This document shows, piece after piece, positions 9,301 to 16,955 of a stretch of DNA of 64,000 nucleotides. The first letter of the stretch is position 1; the number at the start of each line of letters is the position of its first letter. The position numbers were made by a program, and so were the translations under genes. Source of the DNA: Streptomyces griseus subsp. griseus (GTDB lineage: Bacteria; Actinomycetota; Actinomycetes; Streptomycetales; Streptomycetaceae); assembly GCF_003610995.1 (NCBI RefSeq), contig NZ_CP032543.1:5704001-5768000 (forward strand), in the 5' to 3' direction. Below the pieces are notes generated by a model. It saw nothing but the letters and a program-made list of their open reading frames with translations, did no database searches and had not been told where the DNA came from.

Positions 9301-11049
9301 GGACTCGTAGACCATCTCCTCGTCCAGCTCGCCGACCCGGCCGCCGCCCTTCTTCGGGTCGGCGCCCGCCAGGAAGACCCCGAAGAGGCCGCGGTCCGGG
9401 ATCGTGCCGCCCGAGGTGACGGCGAGCCGCTGCGCTCCCGGGCGGCCCGTGACCGTACCGCCGACCCGGTCCCAGACGACCCGGGGGCGCAGCTCCGCGA
9501 AGGCGTCGGACGGGTAGCGTCCGGCGAGCATGTCGAGGACGGCCGTGAACGCCGACTCGGGGAGCGAGGCGAACGGGGCGGCCCGGCGGACCAGGGCCAG
9601 CAGGTCGTCGGCCTGCCAGCTGTCCAGCGCCACCATGGCGACCAGCTGCTGTGCCAGCACGTCCAGCGGGTTGGACGGGATGCGCAGCGCCTCGATGGCC
9701 CCTTCGCGCATCCGCTCGGTGACGACGGCGGCCTGCACCAGGTCGCCGCGGTACTTCGGGAAGACCACGCCGGTGGAGACCGCGCCCACCTGGTGCCCGG
9801 CCCGGCCCACCCGCTGGAGGCCGGAGGCGACGGAGGGCGGGGACTCGACCTGGACCACCAGGTCGACCGCGCCCATGTCGATCCCCAGCTCCAGGCTGGA
9901 GGTGGCCACCACGGCGGGCAGCCGCCCCGCCTTGAGGTCCTCCTCCACCTGGGCCCGCTGCTCCTTGGAGACCGAGCCGTGGTGGGCGCGGGCCAGCAGG
10001 GCGGGGGCGCCCCGGGCCGCGCCGGACTGGGCCATGACCTCGGCGGGGGCGTGCGCCTCCGGCAGGGCGGCGACCTCCGGCAGGTCGGGGACGGGGTTGT
10101 CCGGGTCGAAGGCGGTGCCGGTGGCCCGCTCGTACGCGATCTCGTTCAGCCGGTTGCACAGGCGCTCCGCCAGTCGGCGGGAGTTGGCGAAGACGATGGT
10201 GGAGCGGTGTGACTGGACGAGGTCGGCGATGCGCTCCTCGACGTGCGGCCAGATCGAGGGCTTCTCCGCCTGAGCGGCGTCCCCGTCGATGGCGGGCGAA
10301 CCGCCCAGCTCGCCCAGATCCTCGACCGGGACGATCACCGAGAGGTCGAACTCCTTGGCGGACGGCGGCTGGACGATCTCCGCGTTGCGCTGCGGCGACA
10401 GGAACCGGGCGACCTCGTCGACCGGCCGGACCGTCGCGGAGAGCCCGATCCGGCGGGCGGGCCGGGGCAGCAGCTCGTCCAGGCGCTCCAGGGAGAGCGC
10501 GAGATGGGCGCCGCGCTTCGTACCGGCGACCGCGTGCACCTCGTCGAGGATCACCGTCTCGACGCCCGCCAGCGCGTCCCGGGCGGAGGACGTCAGCATC
10601 AGGAACAGCGACTCGGGCGTGGTGATCAGGATGTCCGGCGGCCGGGTCACCATGGAGCGCCGCTCGGCGGGCGGGGTGTCCCCGGACCGGATGCCGACCC
10701 GCACCTCCGGCTCCGGCAGGCCGAGCCGCACCGACTCCTGGCGGATACCGGTCAGTGGGGAGCGCAGATTCCGCTCCACGTCGACCGCGAGCGCCTTGAG
10801 CGGGGACACGTACAGCACACGGCAGCGCTTCTTCGCCTCGGCGGGCGGCGGACCGGCGGCCAGCGCGTCCAGCGAGGCCAGGAACGCCGCCAGCGTCTTG
10901 CCGGAACCGGTCGGCGCCACCACCAGCACATCACTGCCCTCGCCGATGGCCCGCCAGGCACCCTCCTGCGCGGCGGTGGGCGCGCTGAAGGCACCGGCGA
11001 ACCAGCTGCGGGTCGCGGGCGAGAAGGCGTCGAGAGCTGAGCCGGTCAT
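6343..11049 (-). CDS. lhr: Large ATP-dependent DNA helicase Lhr
   Basis: Superfamily 2 helicase of 1568 residues, the usual giant Lhr size, which translocates 3'-5' on single-stranded DNA and is linked to DNA repair. Walker A APTGSGKT is at residues 45-52, the DEVH box at 169-172, and motif VI reads QRVGRAGHQVG. The conserved winged-helix and Lhr-specific C-terminal domains run on to the end. I chose the ATG at 11049, not the in-frame ATG at 11058, because the upstream RecA-NDp promoter would start transcription at about 11050, giving a leaderless message. The short GGGGGA just upstream would then not be needed. It is divergent from the AraC regulator gene, with nei2 downstream on the same strand. 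Confidence 0.95.
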   Translation of the reverse strand: MTGSALDAFSPATRSWFAGAFSAPTAAQEGAWRAIGEGSDVLVVAPTGSGKTLAAFLASLDALAAGPPPAEAKKRCRVLYVSPLKALAVDVERNLRSPLTGIRQESVRLGLPEPEVRVGIRSGDTPPAERRSMVTRPPDILITTPESLFLMLTSSARDALAGVETVILDEVHAVAGTKRGAHLALSLERLDELLPRPARRIGLSATVRPVDEVARFLSPQRNAEIVQPPSAKEFDLSVIVPVEDLGELGGSPAIDGDAAQAEKPSIWPHVEERIADLVQSHRSTIVFANSRRLAERLCNRLNEIAYERATGTAFDPDNPVPDLPEVAALPEAHAPAEVMAQSGAARGAPALLARAHHGSVSKEQRAQVEEDLKAGRLPAVVATSSLELGIDMGAVDLVVQVESPPSVASGLQRVGRAGHQVGAVSTGVVFPKYRGDLVQAAVVTERMREGAIEALRIPSNPLDVLAQQLVAMVALDSWQADDLLALVRRAAPFASLPESAFTAVLDMLAGRYPSDAFAELRPRVVWDRVGGTVTGRPGAQRLAVTSGGTIPDRGLFGVFLAGADPKKGGGRVGELDEEMVYESRVGDVFTLGTTSWRIEDITRDRVLVSPAPGVPGRLPFWKGDQLGRPLELGRALGAFLREIGGLSEEDARLRLLAAGLDAWAADNILAYLDEQRRACGHVPDDRTILVERFRDELGDWRVVVHSPFGAQVHAPWALALSARLGERYGMDAQVMHADDGIVLRLPDADMMGLDLLDFDVPPAATDAGSEEATPPAFSYDSEQPPVGAADVVFDQGEVQQIVTDQVGGSALFAARFRECAARALLLPRRSPGKRTPLWQQRQRASQLLQVASEFGSFPIVLEAVRECLQDVFDVPGLTELMGDLEARRIRLVEVTTQEPSPFARSLLFGYVAQFLYEGDSPLAERRAAALSLDSHLLAELLGQAELRELLDPEVLSELERELQWLTEDRRIKDLEGVADLVRVLGPLTDAELAERGAEPSWAPELATTRRAIQVRIAGADHWAAIEDAGRLRDALGTALPVGVPEAFTEPVKDPLGDLLARFARTHGPFTAARAAERFGLGTAVTDGALQRLAASGRTVQGEFHPAGIGQEWCDAAVLRRLRRRSLAALRQELEPVEPAALASFLPQWQHFGSHRLRGIDGLARAVEQLQGAPVPASALEKLILPSRVMGYTPAMLDELTTTGEVVWAGAGALPGKDGWLSLYPADSAPLLLPAPHPLELSALHESLLSVLSGGYGLFFRQIADQVRATTHPDCSDQQLADALWELAWSGRLTNDTLAPLRSLLGSGRTAGSTAHRARRNVPRGRYGSLTAAARPASRTGPPTVSGRWSLLPPREPEPTHRAHALARTLLDRHGVVTRGAVQAEGVEGGFSATYRILAAFEDSGQARRGYVVEGLGAAQFAMDGAVDRLRAAATARDRRDPDTAPQALVLAAADPANAYGAALPWPESPDGAGHKPGRKAGALVVLVDGELTLYMERGGKSLLAWPSDPDSPALLAAAEALAASARAGALGTVTVERTNGVSALTSPLGRTLEAAGFLATPRGLRLRA

Positions 11050-11056
11050 GTCCCCC

Positions 11057-11079
11057 ATCGTGCACCCCGCCACTGACAA
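11057..11079 (-). promoter_or_regulatory. RecA-NDp (LexA-independent DNA-damage) promoter of lhr
   Basis: On the minus strand TTGTCAGTG (11079-11071) is followed after exactly 8 bases by CACGAT (11062-11057). The consensus is TTGTCRGTG-N8-TANNNT; only the first base of the -10 differs. Predicted initiation falls at about 11050, next to the ATG at 11049. Confidence 0.75.
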
Positions 11080-11151
11080 CGGGCCCGCGACACCGCCCGC
11101 GGCCACCCCCTCACCCTGCGGCACACCGCCGGGAACTGCGAGAATGTGGCC

Positions 11152-12009
11152 ATGGCGGGAGCGGATCGGACGAAGGAGTGGGCGCGGCACTGGACGTACG
11201 CGGAGCTGCCCGACCTCGACCTCCTGCGCGCCCGGTACGTCCGCCACACCTTCCCCCGGCACAGCCACGAGGGGTACGTCCTCGGCGCGGTCACCGGAGG
11301 CGTGGAGGACGTGGGGCTGCCGGGCGGCATGGTGCACGCGATCCCCGGCACCGTCGTGATGATCAACCCGGAGGTGCCGCACACCGCCCGCCCCGGGCAG
11401 CCCGAGGGGTGGGCGTACGACACGCTCTACCCCTCCGCCCAGGTGATCAACGGCATCGCGGCCGAGGTGACGCCCCTGCGCGGCACGGTGGGGTTCGGTG
11501 AGACGCGGGTGACCGACCCGTACGCCGCACGGCTGATCACCCAGGTGCACCGGGCCGCCGAGGAGGGCAACGCGCTGGCCGCCGACAGCATGCTGCGGGT
11601 CCTGGTCGTCCGCCTGCTCACCCGGCACGGCAGCTCGCTGCCCAGCGTGGCGCCCCGGGCCGGGGGCGCGCGGGACGCCGAACGCGCCCGCCGCCTGCTG
11701 GAGGGGCGGATGGACGCGCCGCCCACCCTGGAGACGCTCGCCGCCGAGCTGGGCACCAGCCCGTTCGCGCTGCTGCGGGCCTTCAAGAAGGAGTACGGGA
11801 TGCCACCGCACACCTGGCTCACGGACGCCCGGGTGCGCAGGGCCCGCCGGCTCCTCGACGCGGGCATCGCCCCCTCCGAGGCCGCGGCCGCCGTCGGCTT
11901 CACCGACCAGCCGCACCTCAACCGGCACTTCACCCGGATCGTGGGGGTACCGCCCGGCGCGTACCAGCGCGAGCGCGGCGTGTACCGGCGCGGGCGGGAT
12001 GCCTCCTAG
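11152..12009 (+). CDS. AraC-family transcriptional regulator
   Basis: A 285-residue regulator with an N-terminal cupin-like sensing domain (HSHEGYVLGAVTGG, MINPEVPHTARPG, about residues 30-90). A C-terminal double helix-turn-helix of AraC/XylS type follows (LETLAAELGTSPFALLRAFK and AAAAVGFTDQPHLNRHFTR). The ATG at 11152 may be leaderless, since no ribosome site precedes it; a GTG 6 bases upstream is an alternative. It is transcribed towards azlCD, 112 bases away on the same strand. AraC-AzlCD pairs are common, so it probably controls that exporter in response to a small molecule such as an amino acid. The ligand is unknown. Confidence 0.9.
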   Translation: MAGADRTKEWARHWTYAELPDLDLLRARYVRHTFPRHSHEGYVLGAVTGGVEDVGLPGGMVHAIPGTVVMINPEVPHTARPGQPEGWAYDTLYPSAQVINGIAAEVTPLRGTVGFGETRVTDPYAARLITQVHRAAEEGNALAADSMLRVLVVRLLTRHGSSLPSVAPRAGGARDAERARRLLEGRMDAPPTLETLAAELGTSPFALLRAFKKEYGMPPHTWLTDARVRRARRLLDAGIAPSEAAAAVGFTDQPHLNRHFTRIVGVPPGAYQRERGVYRRGRDAS

Positions 12010-12121
12010 GGGCACGCGACGTCCACCGGGGGCGACGCGCCTCGAAAGCGGCCCATAGGGACGACGTGAGCGTGCAAGAACGTACAAGACGGGTCCTCAC
12101 CGTCCCCGTAACGTGCGGAGC

Positions 12122-12922
12122 GTGGCAGAACAGACAGCACCCCCAGAGAGCACCGGCATGACCGGTGCCATATCCGCCGGGCCGCCCGGCACCCCACCGC
12201 GCAAGCCGGACACGGCCGTCATCAGGGACGCGCTCGGCGTCGGCATAGCCGTCGGACTCTCCGGCTTCGCCTTCGGCGTCACCGCCACCGGCTCCGGGCT
12301 CAGCCTGCTCCAGATCTGCGCCCTGAGCCTCCTCGTCTTCACCGGCGCCTCGCAGTTCGCCCTGGTCGGCGCCCTGGCCGCGGGCGGCAACCCGTACACG
12401 GCGGCGGCCGGAGCCTTCTTCCTGGGCGTGCGCAACGCCTTCTACGGTCTGCGGCTCTCCCAGTTGCTCGCCCTTCCCCGCGCGGTGCGCCCCTTCGCCG
12501 CCCACTGGGTGATCGACGAGACGACCGCCGTCACCGTGGCCCAGCCCGACCGGCGTTCCGCGCGCCTCGGCTTCACGGTCACCGGGCTCACCCTGTACGT
12601 GCTGTGGAACCTCACCACCCTGATGGGTGCGATGGGCGCCGAGGCACTGGGCGACACCGAGGCCTGGGGCCTGGACGCGGCCAGCCCCGCCGTCTTCCTC
12701 GCGCTGCTCGCACCGATGCTCAGGAGCACCCCCGAACGCGTCACCGCCGGTCTAGCCGTGCTGCTGATCCTGACGCTGCTGCCCGTCCTGCCGCCCGGCG
12801 TGCCGGTCCTGCTGTCCGCGCTCGCGGCGCCTGTCGTCCTCTTCCTCATGGGGCGGCGCAAGCAGGGACCCGGCCCGGCGGTGCGGGGCGAGACCACGGA
12901 GAAGGGCGGACGGGACTCATGA
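12122..12922 (+). CDS. azlC: AzlC-family branched-chain amino acid export protein
   Basis: Large subunit of an AzlCD-type inner-membrane exporter (branched-chain amino acids or analogues in B. subtilis). The product has about 266 residues with a hydrophilic N-terminus of about 35 residues. Several transmembrane stretches follow, such as ALGVGIAVGLSGFAFGVTAT near residue 40 and ICALSLLVFTGASQFALVGA near residue 70. The family-typical TGASQFA and GVRNAFYGLRLS blocks are present. A GTG at 12122 is used as start; GTG 12113 is possible. Its stop overlaps the azlD start (ATGA). It probably acts together with AzlD, and the AraC gene upstream is the likely regulator. Confidence 0.9.
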   Translation: MAEQTAPPESTGMTGAISAGPPGTPPRKPDTAVIRDALGVGIAVGLSGFAFGVTATGSGLSLLQICALSLLVFTGASQFALVGALAAGGNPYTAAAGAFFLGVRNAFYGLRLSQLLALPRAVRPFAAHWVIDETTAVTVAQPDRRSARLGFTVTGLTLYVLWNLTTLMGAMGAEALGDTEAWGLDAASPAVFLALLAPMLRSTPERVTAGLAVLLILTLLPVLPPGVPVLLSALAAPVVLFLMGRRKQGPGPAVRGETTEKGGRDS

Positions 12923-13224
12923 ACGTCTGGATAGCCATCGGACTGACCGCGGCGAGCTGCTACCTCGCCAAGTACGCGGGCCTGCTGGTCCCCGCCGGAG
13001 TGCTGGAGCGACCGCTCGTACGGCGGATGGCGGTCCTGCTGCCGGTGGCGCTGCTGGCGGCCCTCACCGCCCAGCAGACCTTCGGCGACGGGCAACAGCT
13101 CGTGCTCGACGCCCGGGCCGCCGGACTCGCCGCAGCGGCGCTCGCGCTGGTGCTGCGCGCGCCCTTCCTGGTGGTCGTCGGAGCGGCCGTGGTGGTCACG
13201 GCGGGCGTCCGCGCACTGGGCTGA
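12919..13224 (+). CDS. azlD: AzlD-family small membrane subunit
   Basis: A protein of about 101 residues that is almost entirely membrane-embedded. It has three to four hydrophobic stretches, including one near residue 3 (WIAIGLTAASCYLAKYAG) and LLPVALLAALTA near residue 41. These match AzlD, the small partner of AzlC in amino acid export. The ATG at 12919 overlaps the azlC TGA, so translation is coupled. The gene ends 11 bases before the convergent cyclase-fold gene. Confidence 0.88.
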   Translation: MNVWIAIGLTAASCYLAKYAGLLVPAGVLERPLVRRMAVLLPVALLAALTAQQTFGDGQQLVLDARAAGLAAAALALVLRAPFLVVVGAAVVVTAGVRALG

Positions 13225-13235
13225 GATGGCGGAGG

Positions 13236-14150
13236 TCAGCCCAGCGGGCGGCCGTAGGCCCGTAACGTCTCCAGGGCTCTGAGCGTGACCAGGGGGCGCG
13301 CCTCCAGGGCGGGTCCCGGGGCCCACTGCCGCCAGTTCACCGGCCAGCCGCCGTCCTCCTGCTGCTCGGCCGCCAGATGGTCCAGGGAGCGCTCCAGCTC
13401 CTCGTCGGTGAACCAGCGGCGGGCCAGGGAGCCGGGCGTACGGGCGTAGTCGTACGGAAAGTGGTGCTCACCCGGTGCGTAGCCCGGCGCCACCGGGTAC
13501 TCCGCCCGCCGGGACGGATCCAGCACCGCGAGCCCTTGGTCGCGCACCAGCCGCCCGAGCCGGTCCGCCGCCCGCTCGGCGCGGGCCCGGTCCGGCACCC
13601 CGTCCAGGAAGGCGACCGCGGCCTCGACCTCGTAGGGGTGCGACTGCTTCAGGGCGTCGACGGCGCTCCAGCAGAAGTCCGTGGCCCGGAACAGCCAGGC
13701 GTGCCACACCTCGTTGCGGTGCAGCAGCCCGACGACCGGACCGGTCGCGAGCAGTTCGGCCGGAGGGTCGTCGACCACGGGGACGAACGGTGCGGCGGGA
13801 TATCCGCGCTGGGAGGGGAGCAGCGAGGGCAGCGCGCCTTCTTTGGTCGACGCGTCGCTCAGATAGCGGCAGATCTGCTCCATACGAGGGCCCTCGCAGC
13901 GGCCGATCGAGTCGAGGACGACGAGCGCGTGTGCGGTGTGCAGCGGCTGGCTGACCGGACCGCGGAGGTCGGGCTCCAGTGCGTGGGCGTAACCGCCGTC
14001 CTCGTTCCGGTAGGCGGCGAGCGCCGTCTCCACGGGCTCCGGGCCGCCGTCGAGGAAGCGGTGGGCGAACCTCCGCTGTTCGAGGACGCGGGCGGTGAGC
14101 CAGACGAAGTGTTCGGCGCGGGCGAGGGAAGGTGCTCCGGTTCCAGCCAT
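13236..14150 (-). CDS. Prenyltransferase/squalene-cyclase-fold protein of unknown function
   Basis: A protein of about 304 residues with repeated alpha-barrel motifs of the terpene-cyclase/prenyltransferase (QW-like) kind, for example YRNEDGGYAHALEPD near residue 48 and EQQEDGGWPVNW near residue 270. No DxDD or DDxxD catalytic motif is seen, so a working terpene cyclase is unlikely. It may be a stand-alone alpha/alpha-toroid scaffold. The ATG at 14150 (MAGTGAPSLARAEHFVW) is preferred over an upstream start at 14186. It is convergent with azlCD and divergent from the DUF3046 gene. Widely conserved in Streptomyces, function unknown. Confidence 0.75.
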   Translation of the reverse strand: MAGTGAPSLARAEHFVWLTARVLEQRRFAHRFLDGGPEPVETALAAYRNEDGGYAHALEPDLRGPVSQPLHTAHALVVLDSIGRCEGPRMEQICRYLSDASTKEGALPSLLPSQRGYPAAPFVPVVDDPPAELLATGPVVGLLHRNEVWHAWLFRATDFCWSAVDALKQSHPYEVEAAVAFLDGVPDRARAERAADRLGRLVRDQGLAVLDPSRRAEYPVAPGYAPGEHHFPYDYARTPGSLARRWFTDEELERSLDHLAAEQQEDGGWPVNWRQWAPGPALEARPLVTLRALETLRAYGRPLG

Positions 14151-14229
14151 GGACCGACCGTAGAGGGGAAAGCAGCCCCGGCACATGCCTGCGGACCGGC
14201 TGCACTCTCAGGAGCGCGATACTGGTGGC

Positions 14230-14424
14230 ATGCGGTTGACGATTTTCTGGGAGCGGATGGCGGACCACTTCGGTGGTGTGTACGCGGACTCCTTCGCCCG
14301 TGACCATGTGATGGCCGAACTCGGCGGCCGTACGGTGCACCAGGCGCTGGACGCGGGCTGGGAGGCCAAGGACGTCTGGCGCGCGGTCTGCACGTCGATG
14401 GGCGTGCCCGCGGAGAAGCGCTGA
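14230..14424 (+). CDS. DUF3046 protein
   Basis: A 64-residue actinobacterial protein of the DUF3046 family (RLTIFWERMADHFGGVYADS ... VMAELGGRTVHQALDAG). It is typically found near recA-recX, and recA lies 8 kb downstream here. It is small, soluble, mixed-charge and probably helical. The ATG at 14230 has GGTGGCATG immediately upstream, a weak ribosome context. Its role is unknown; the conserved link to recA suggests, but does not show, a part in DNA metabolism. Confidence 0.88.
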   Translation: MRLTIFWERMADHFGGVYADSFARDHVMAELGGRTVHQALDAGWEAKDVWRAVCTSMGVPAEKR

Positions 14425-14484
14425 CCTCAGCCGGTGATCCCGGCCGGGGGACCGGCTGTCGGTGGCGTAGGCGAGACTTGTCCC

Positions 14485-15714
14485 GTGTCATCGACAGACG
14501 AGACCGTTCCGGCCCAGCCCTCCGACGTCCCGCCCGCCGGGCCCCCCGCGCCACCGCCCGGCCCGGGGCCCGCTCGCATGCCGGGCTGGCTGCCGCGCGC
14601 GATGGTCCTGGCCCTGGCGCTCTACGCCTGCTTCCAGCTCGGCAGCTGGGCGTTCGACCAGGTCATCGGGTTGCTGACCAATGTGCTGATCGCGTTCTTC
14701 CTCGCGCTCGCCATCGAGCCCGCGGTGGGCCGGATGGCGGCCCGCGGCATGCGCCGGGGACTGGCCACCTTCATCGTCTTCATCGGTCTGATGATCTTCA
14801 GCGCCGGGTTCGTCGTCCTCCTGGGGTCGATGCTGGCCGGCCAGATCGTCGACATGGTCGACGACTTCCCCCAGTACATCGACTCGGTGATCAACTGGGT
14901 CAACCACACCTTCCACACCGAGCTCTCGCGGGTCCAGGTCCAGGACAGCCTGCTGCACTCCGACTGGCTGCAGAAGTACGTCCAGAACAGCGCCACAGGG
15001 GTCCTCGACGTCTCCACCACGGTCCTCGGCGGGCTGTTCCGGCTGCTGACGATCTTCCTGTTCTCCTTCTACTTCGCGGCCGACGGCCCCCGGCTGCGCC
15101 GCGCCCTCTGCTCCGTACTGCCACCGGCCCGGCAGACCGAGGTGCTGCGCGCCTGGGAGATCGCGGTCGACAAGACCGGCGGCTACATCTACTCACGCGG
15201 CCTGATGGCCCTGATCTCCGGCGTCGCGCACTACATCCTGCTGGTCGTGCTCGACGTCCCCTACGCTCCGGCGCTCGCGGTCTGGGTCGGTCTCGTCTCG
15301 CAGTTCATCCCCACCATCGGTACGTATCTGGCGGGCGCCCTGCCGATGCTGATCGCCTTCACGGTCGACCCCTGGTACGCGCTGTGGGTGCTCGGCTTCG
15401 TCGTCGTCTACCAGCAGTTCGAGAACTACGTCCTCCAGCCGAAGCTGACGGCGAGGACCGTCGACATCCACCCGGCGGTCGCGTTCGGTTCGGTGGTCGC
15501 GGGGACGGCCCTGCTGGGAGCCGTCGGTGCGCTGATCGCCATCCCCGCCGTCGCCACGCTCCAGGCGTTCCTGGGCGCGTATGTGAAGCGGTACGCCGTC
15601 ACCGACGACCCCAGGGTGCACGGCGGCCCGCCACCGAGGCGCGGGGAGCCGGTCCTCTCCCGGATACGCCGGGCGCTCGGCGGTCCGGGCCGGACGGGCG
15701 GCGGACCGGCCTGA
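14485..15714 (+). CDS. AI-2E family (PerM-type) transporter
   Basis: A polytopic membrane protein of 409 residues in the AI-2E/YdiK/PerM family. A proline-rich N-terminus of about 30 residues precedes two hydrophobic hairpins, a central soluble segment of about 90 residues and four or five further membrane segments. These include VWVGLVSQFIPTIGTYLAGA and VVYQQFENYVLQPK, both family hallmarks. The C-terminus is a basic, disordered tail. Members have been linked to export of small molecules and to Na+/H+ or Li+ efflux; autoinducer-2 transport should not be assumed. The GTG at 14485 is used, since upstream frame extension is non-descript. Confidence 0.88.
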   Translation: MSSTDETVPAQPSDVPPAGPPAPPPGPGPARMPGWLPRAMVLALALYACFQLGSWAFDQVIGLLTNVLIAFFLALAIEPAVGRMAARGMRRGLATFIVFIGLMIFSAGFVVLLGSMLAGQIVDMVDDFPQYIDSVINWVNHTFHTELSRVQVQDSLLHSDWLQKYVQNSATGVLDVSTTVLGGLFRLLTIFLFSFYFAADGPRLRRALCSVLPPARQTEVLRAWEIAVDKTGGYIYSRGLMALISGVAHYILLVVLDVPYAPALAVWVGLVSQFIPTIGTYLAGALPMLIAFTVDPWYALWVLGFVVVYQQFENYVLQPKLTARTVDIHPAVAFGSVVAGTALLGAVGALIAIPAVATLQAFLGAYVKRYAVTDDPRVHGGPPPRRGEPVLSRIRRALGGPGRTGGGPA

Positions 15715-15715
15715 G

Positions 15716-15883
15716 TCAGAGGTACGAGGGCTGCGTCACCCGCTGCCGGAAGGTGTGCCGGCTCGAGGCCTGGGCGGCCACCAGCAGCGGGCAGAACGCG
15801 AGCAGGACGGGGACGAGCAGGGTGAGCGTCGCCTCCTCCGCGGCGTTCACCGGCGGCTGGAGAGCCGGGCCCGCGCTGTGATC
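15716..15883 (-). pseudogene. Possible remnant: C-terminus of a cytochrome bd subunit II-like protein
   Basis: Between the 3' ends of the AI-2E gene and the SDR gene the minus strand is open for about 55 codons up to a stop at 15716. It encodes a membrane helix followed by a basic tail: TLTLLVPVLLAFCPLLVAAQ, then HTFRQRVTQPSYL. The pattern (small residues, TL, helix ending near Q, FR-x-RV, short tail) resembles the extreme C-terminus of CydB-type proteins. No start codon with a ribosome site and no upstream CydB sequence exist. Best read as a decayed fragment; a tiny membrane protein is the alternative. Confidence 0.35.
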
Positions 15884-15887
15884 AGGG

Positions 15888-16877
15888 TCAGCGGTAGCCC
15901 GTGACGTCGGCGGGCAGCCCCCGGTCCTGGACCTCGGTCAGATACCGCCAGGCGTCGGGCCGGCTGCCGTCCACGTCGGTGAAGCCGTACACCTGGGCGA
16001 GCTGTCCGCTGGAGAGCGACTCCCCGTTCCAGCGTGCCACCTCCGGGTCGCGGGCGAGGGCGGCCACGGCCCGGCCCACGTAGGCGGGGGACTCAGAGAT
16101 CGCGAAGTGGGGCGCGTGCGCGAGCGCGTCGCGCCAGGTGGGCTCGGTGACGCCGTGTGCCTGGAGCATCGCCTCGGAGCGCAGCCAGCCGGGGGTGAGC
16201 GCCACGGCGGTCGCACCGTGCGGCGCCAGCTCATGGGCGAGCGCGAAGGCCATCCGGTTCACGGCGGCCTTCGCCAGGTCGTAGAAGAAGGAGACGCGAT
16301 AGTTGGCCGCGTTGTAGTCGTTCGTCCCGTCGGTCATCTCGACGACCAGTCCGCCCGGGGTCTCGATCAGCAGCGGCAGCGCGAAGTGACTGGTGATGGC
16401 GTGCGTGTCGACCGCCAGCCGCAGGGTGTGCAGGCCGGTGTCGAGGGACGACTCCCAGACCGGCTTGTCCCACTCGATCTCGGCACCCCAGATGTCGTTC
16501 ACCAGGATGTGCAGGGCACCCTGCTCGCTGGAGATACGGGCGACGAGGGCGCTGACCTGGTCGGGGACCAGATGGTCGACCTGAACGGCGATCCCGCGGC
16601 CGCCCGCCGCGTCGACCAGGGCCGCCGTCTCCTCGATCGTCTCGGGCCGGTCCATCTCGGAGCGCTGGGAGCCGCTCGTCCGCCCGGTGACGTAGACGGT
16701 CGCCCCGGTGGCGCCGAGCTGTACGGCGATCCCGCGCCCCGCCCCGCGGGTGCCTCCGGCGACGAGCGCCACCCGCCCGGCGAGATCGGAGCCCGTAACA
16801 GGTGAACTGCCCGGCGCGGACGGACTGTCGGGCTCGGGTGAACTGCCGGGCGTTTCCGGTGTCGAAGAGGGTTCCAT
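15888..16877 (-). CDS. SDR-family oxidoreductase with N-terminal low-complexity extension
   Basis: A 329-residue SDR. About 32 residues of Ser/Pro-rich sequence precede the Rossmann core. The nucleotide-binding motif GGTRGAGRG is at about residue 41 and resembles the SDR subgroup with TGRT after beta-2 (NADP-type). The catalytic YxxxK is YDLAK near residue 217. The usual NNAG is replaced by NDIWGAE. These features match a group of actinobacterial SDRs with unknown substrates. The N-terminal extension may mean a true start further in, but no internal ATG with a ribosome site is obvious. It is 78 bases downstream of the LAL regulator gene on the same strand. Confidence 0.85.
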   Translation of the reverse strand: MEPSSTPETPGSSPEPDSPSAPGSSPVTGSDLAGRVALVAGGTRGAGRGIAVQLGATGATVYVTGRTSGSQRSEMDRPETIEETAALVDAAGGRGIAVQVDHLVPDQVSALVARISSEQGALHILVNDIWGAEIEWDKPVWESSLDTGLHTLRLAVDTHAITSHFALPLLIETPGGLVVEMTDGTNDYNAANYRVSFFYDLAKAAVNRMAFALAHELAPHGATAVALTPGWLRSEAMLQAHGVTEPTWRDALAHAPHFAISESPAYVGRAVAALARDPEVARWNGESLSSGQLAQVYGFTDVDGSRPDAWRYLTEVQDRGLPADVTGYR

Positions 16878-16955
16878 ATCGCCTTAATCTAGGGCGGTCC
16901 TTTCGCGTGCGCGGACCGTCACCGTCCGCGTCGGCGAACAGGGTCACGCGTTGTC

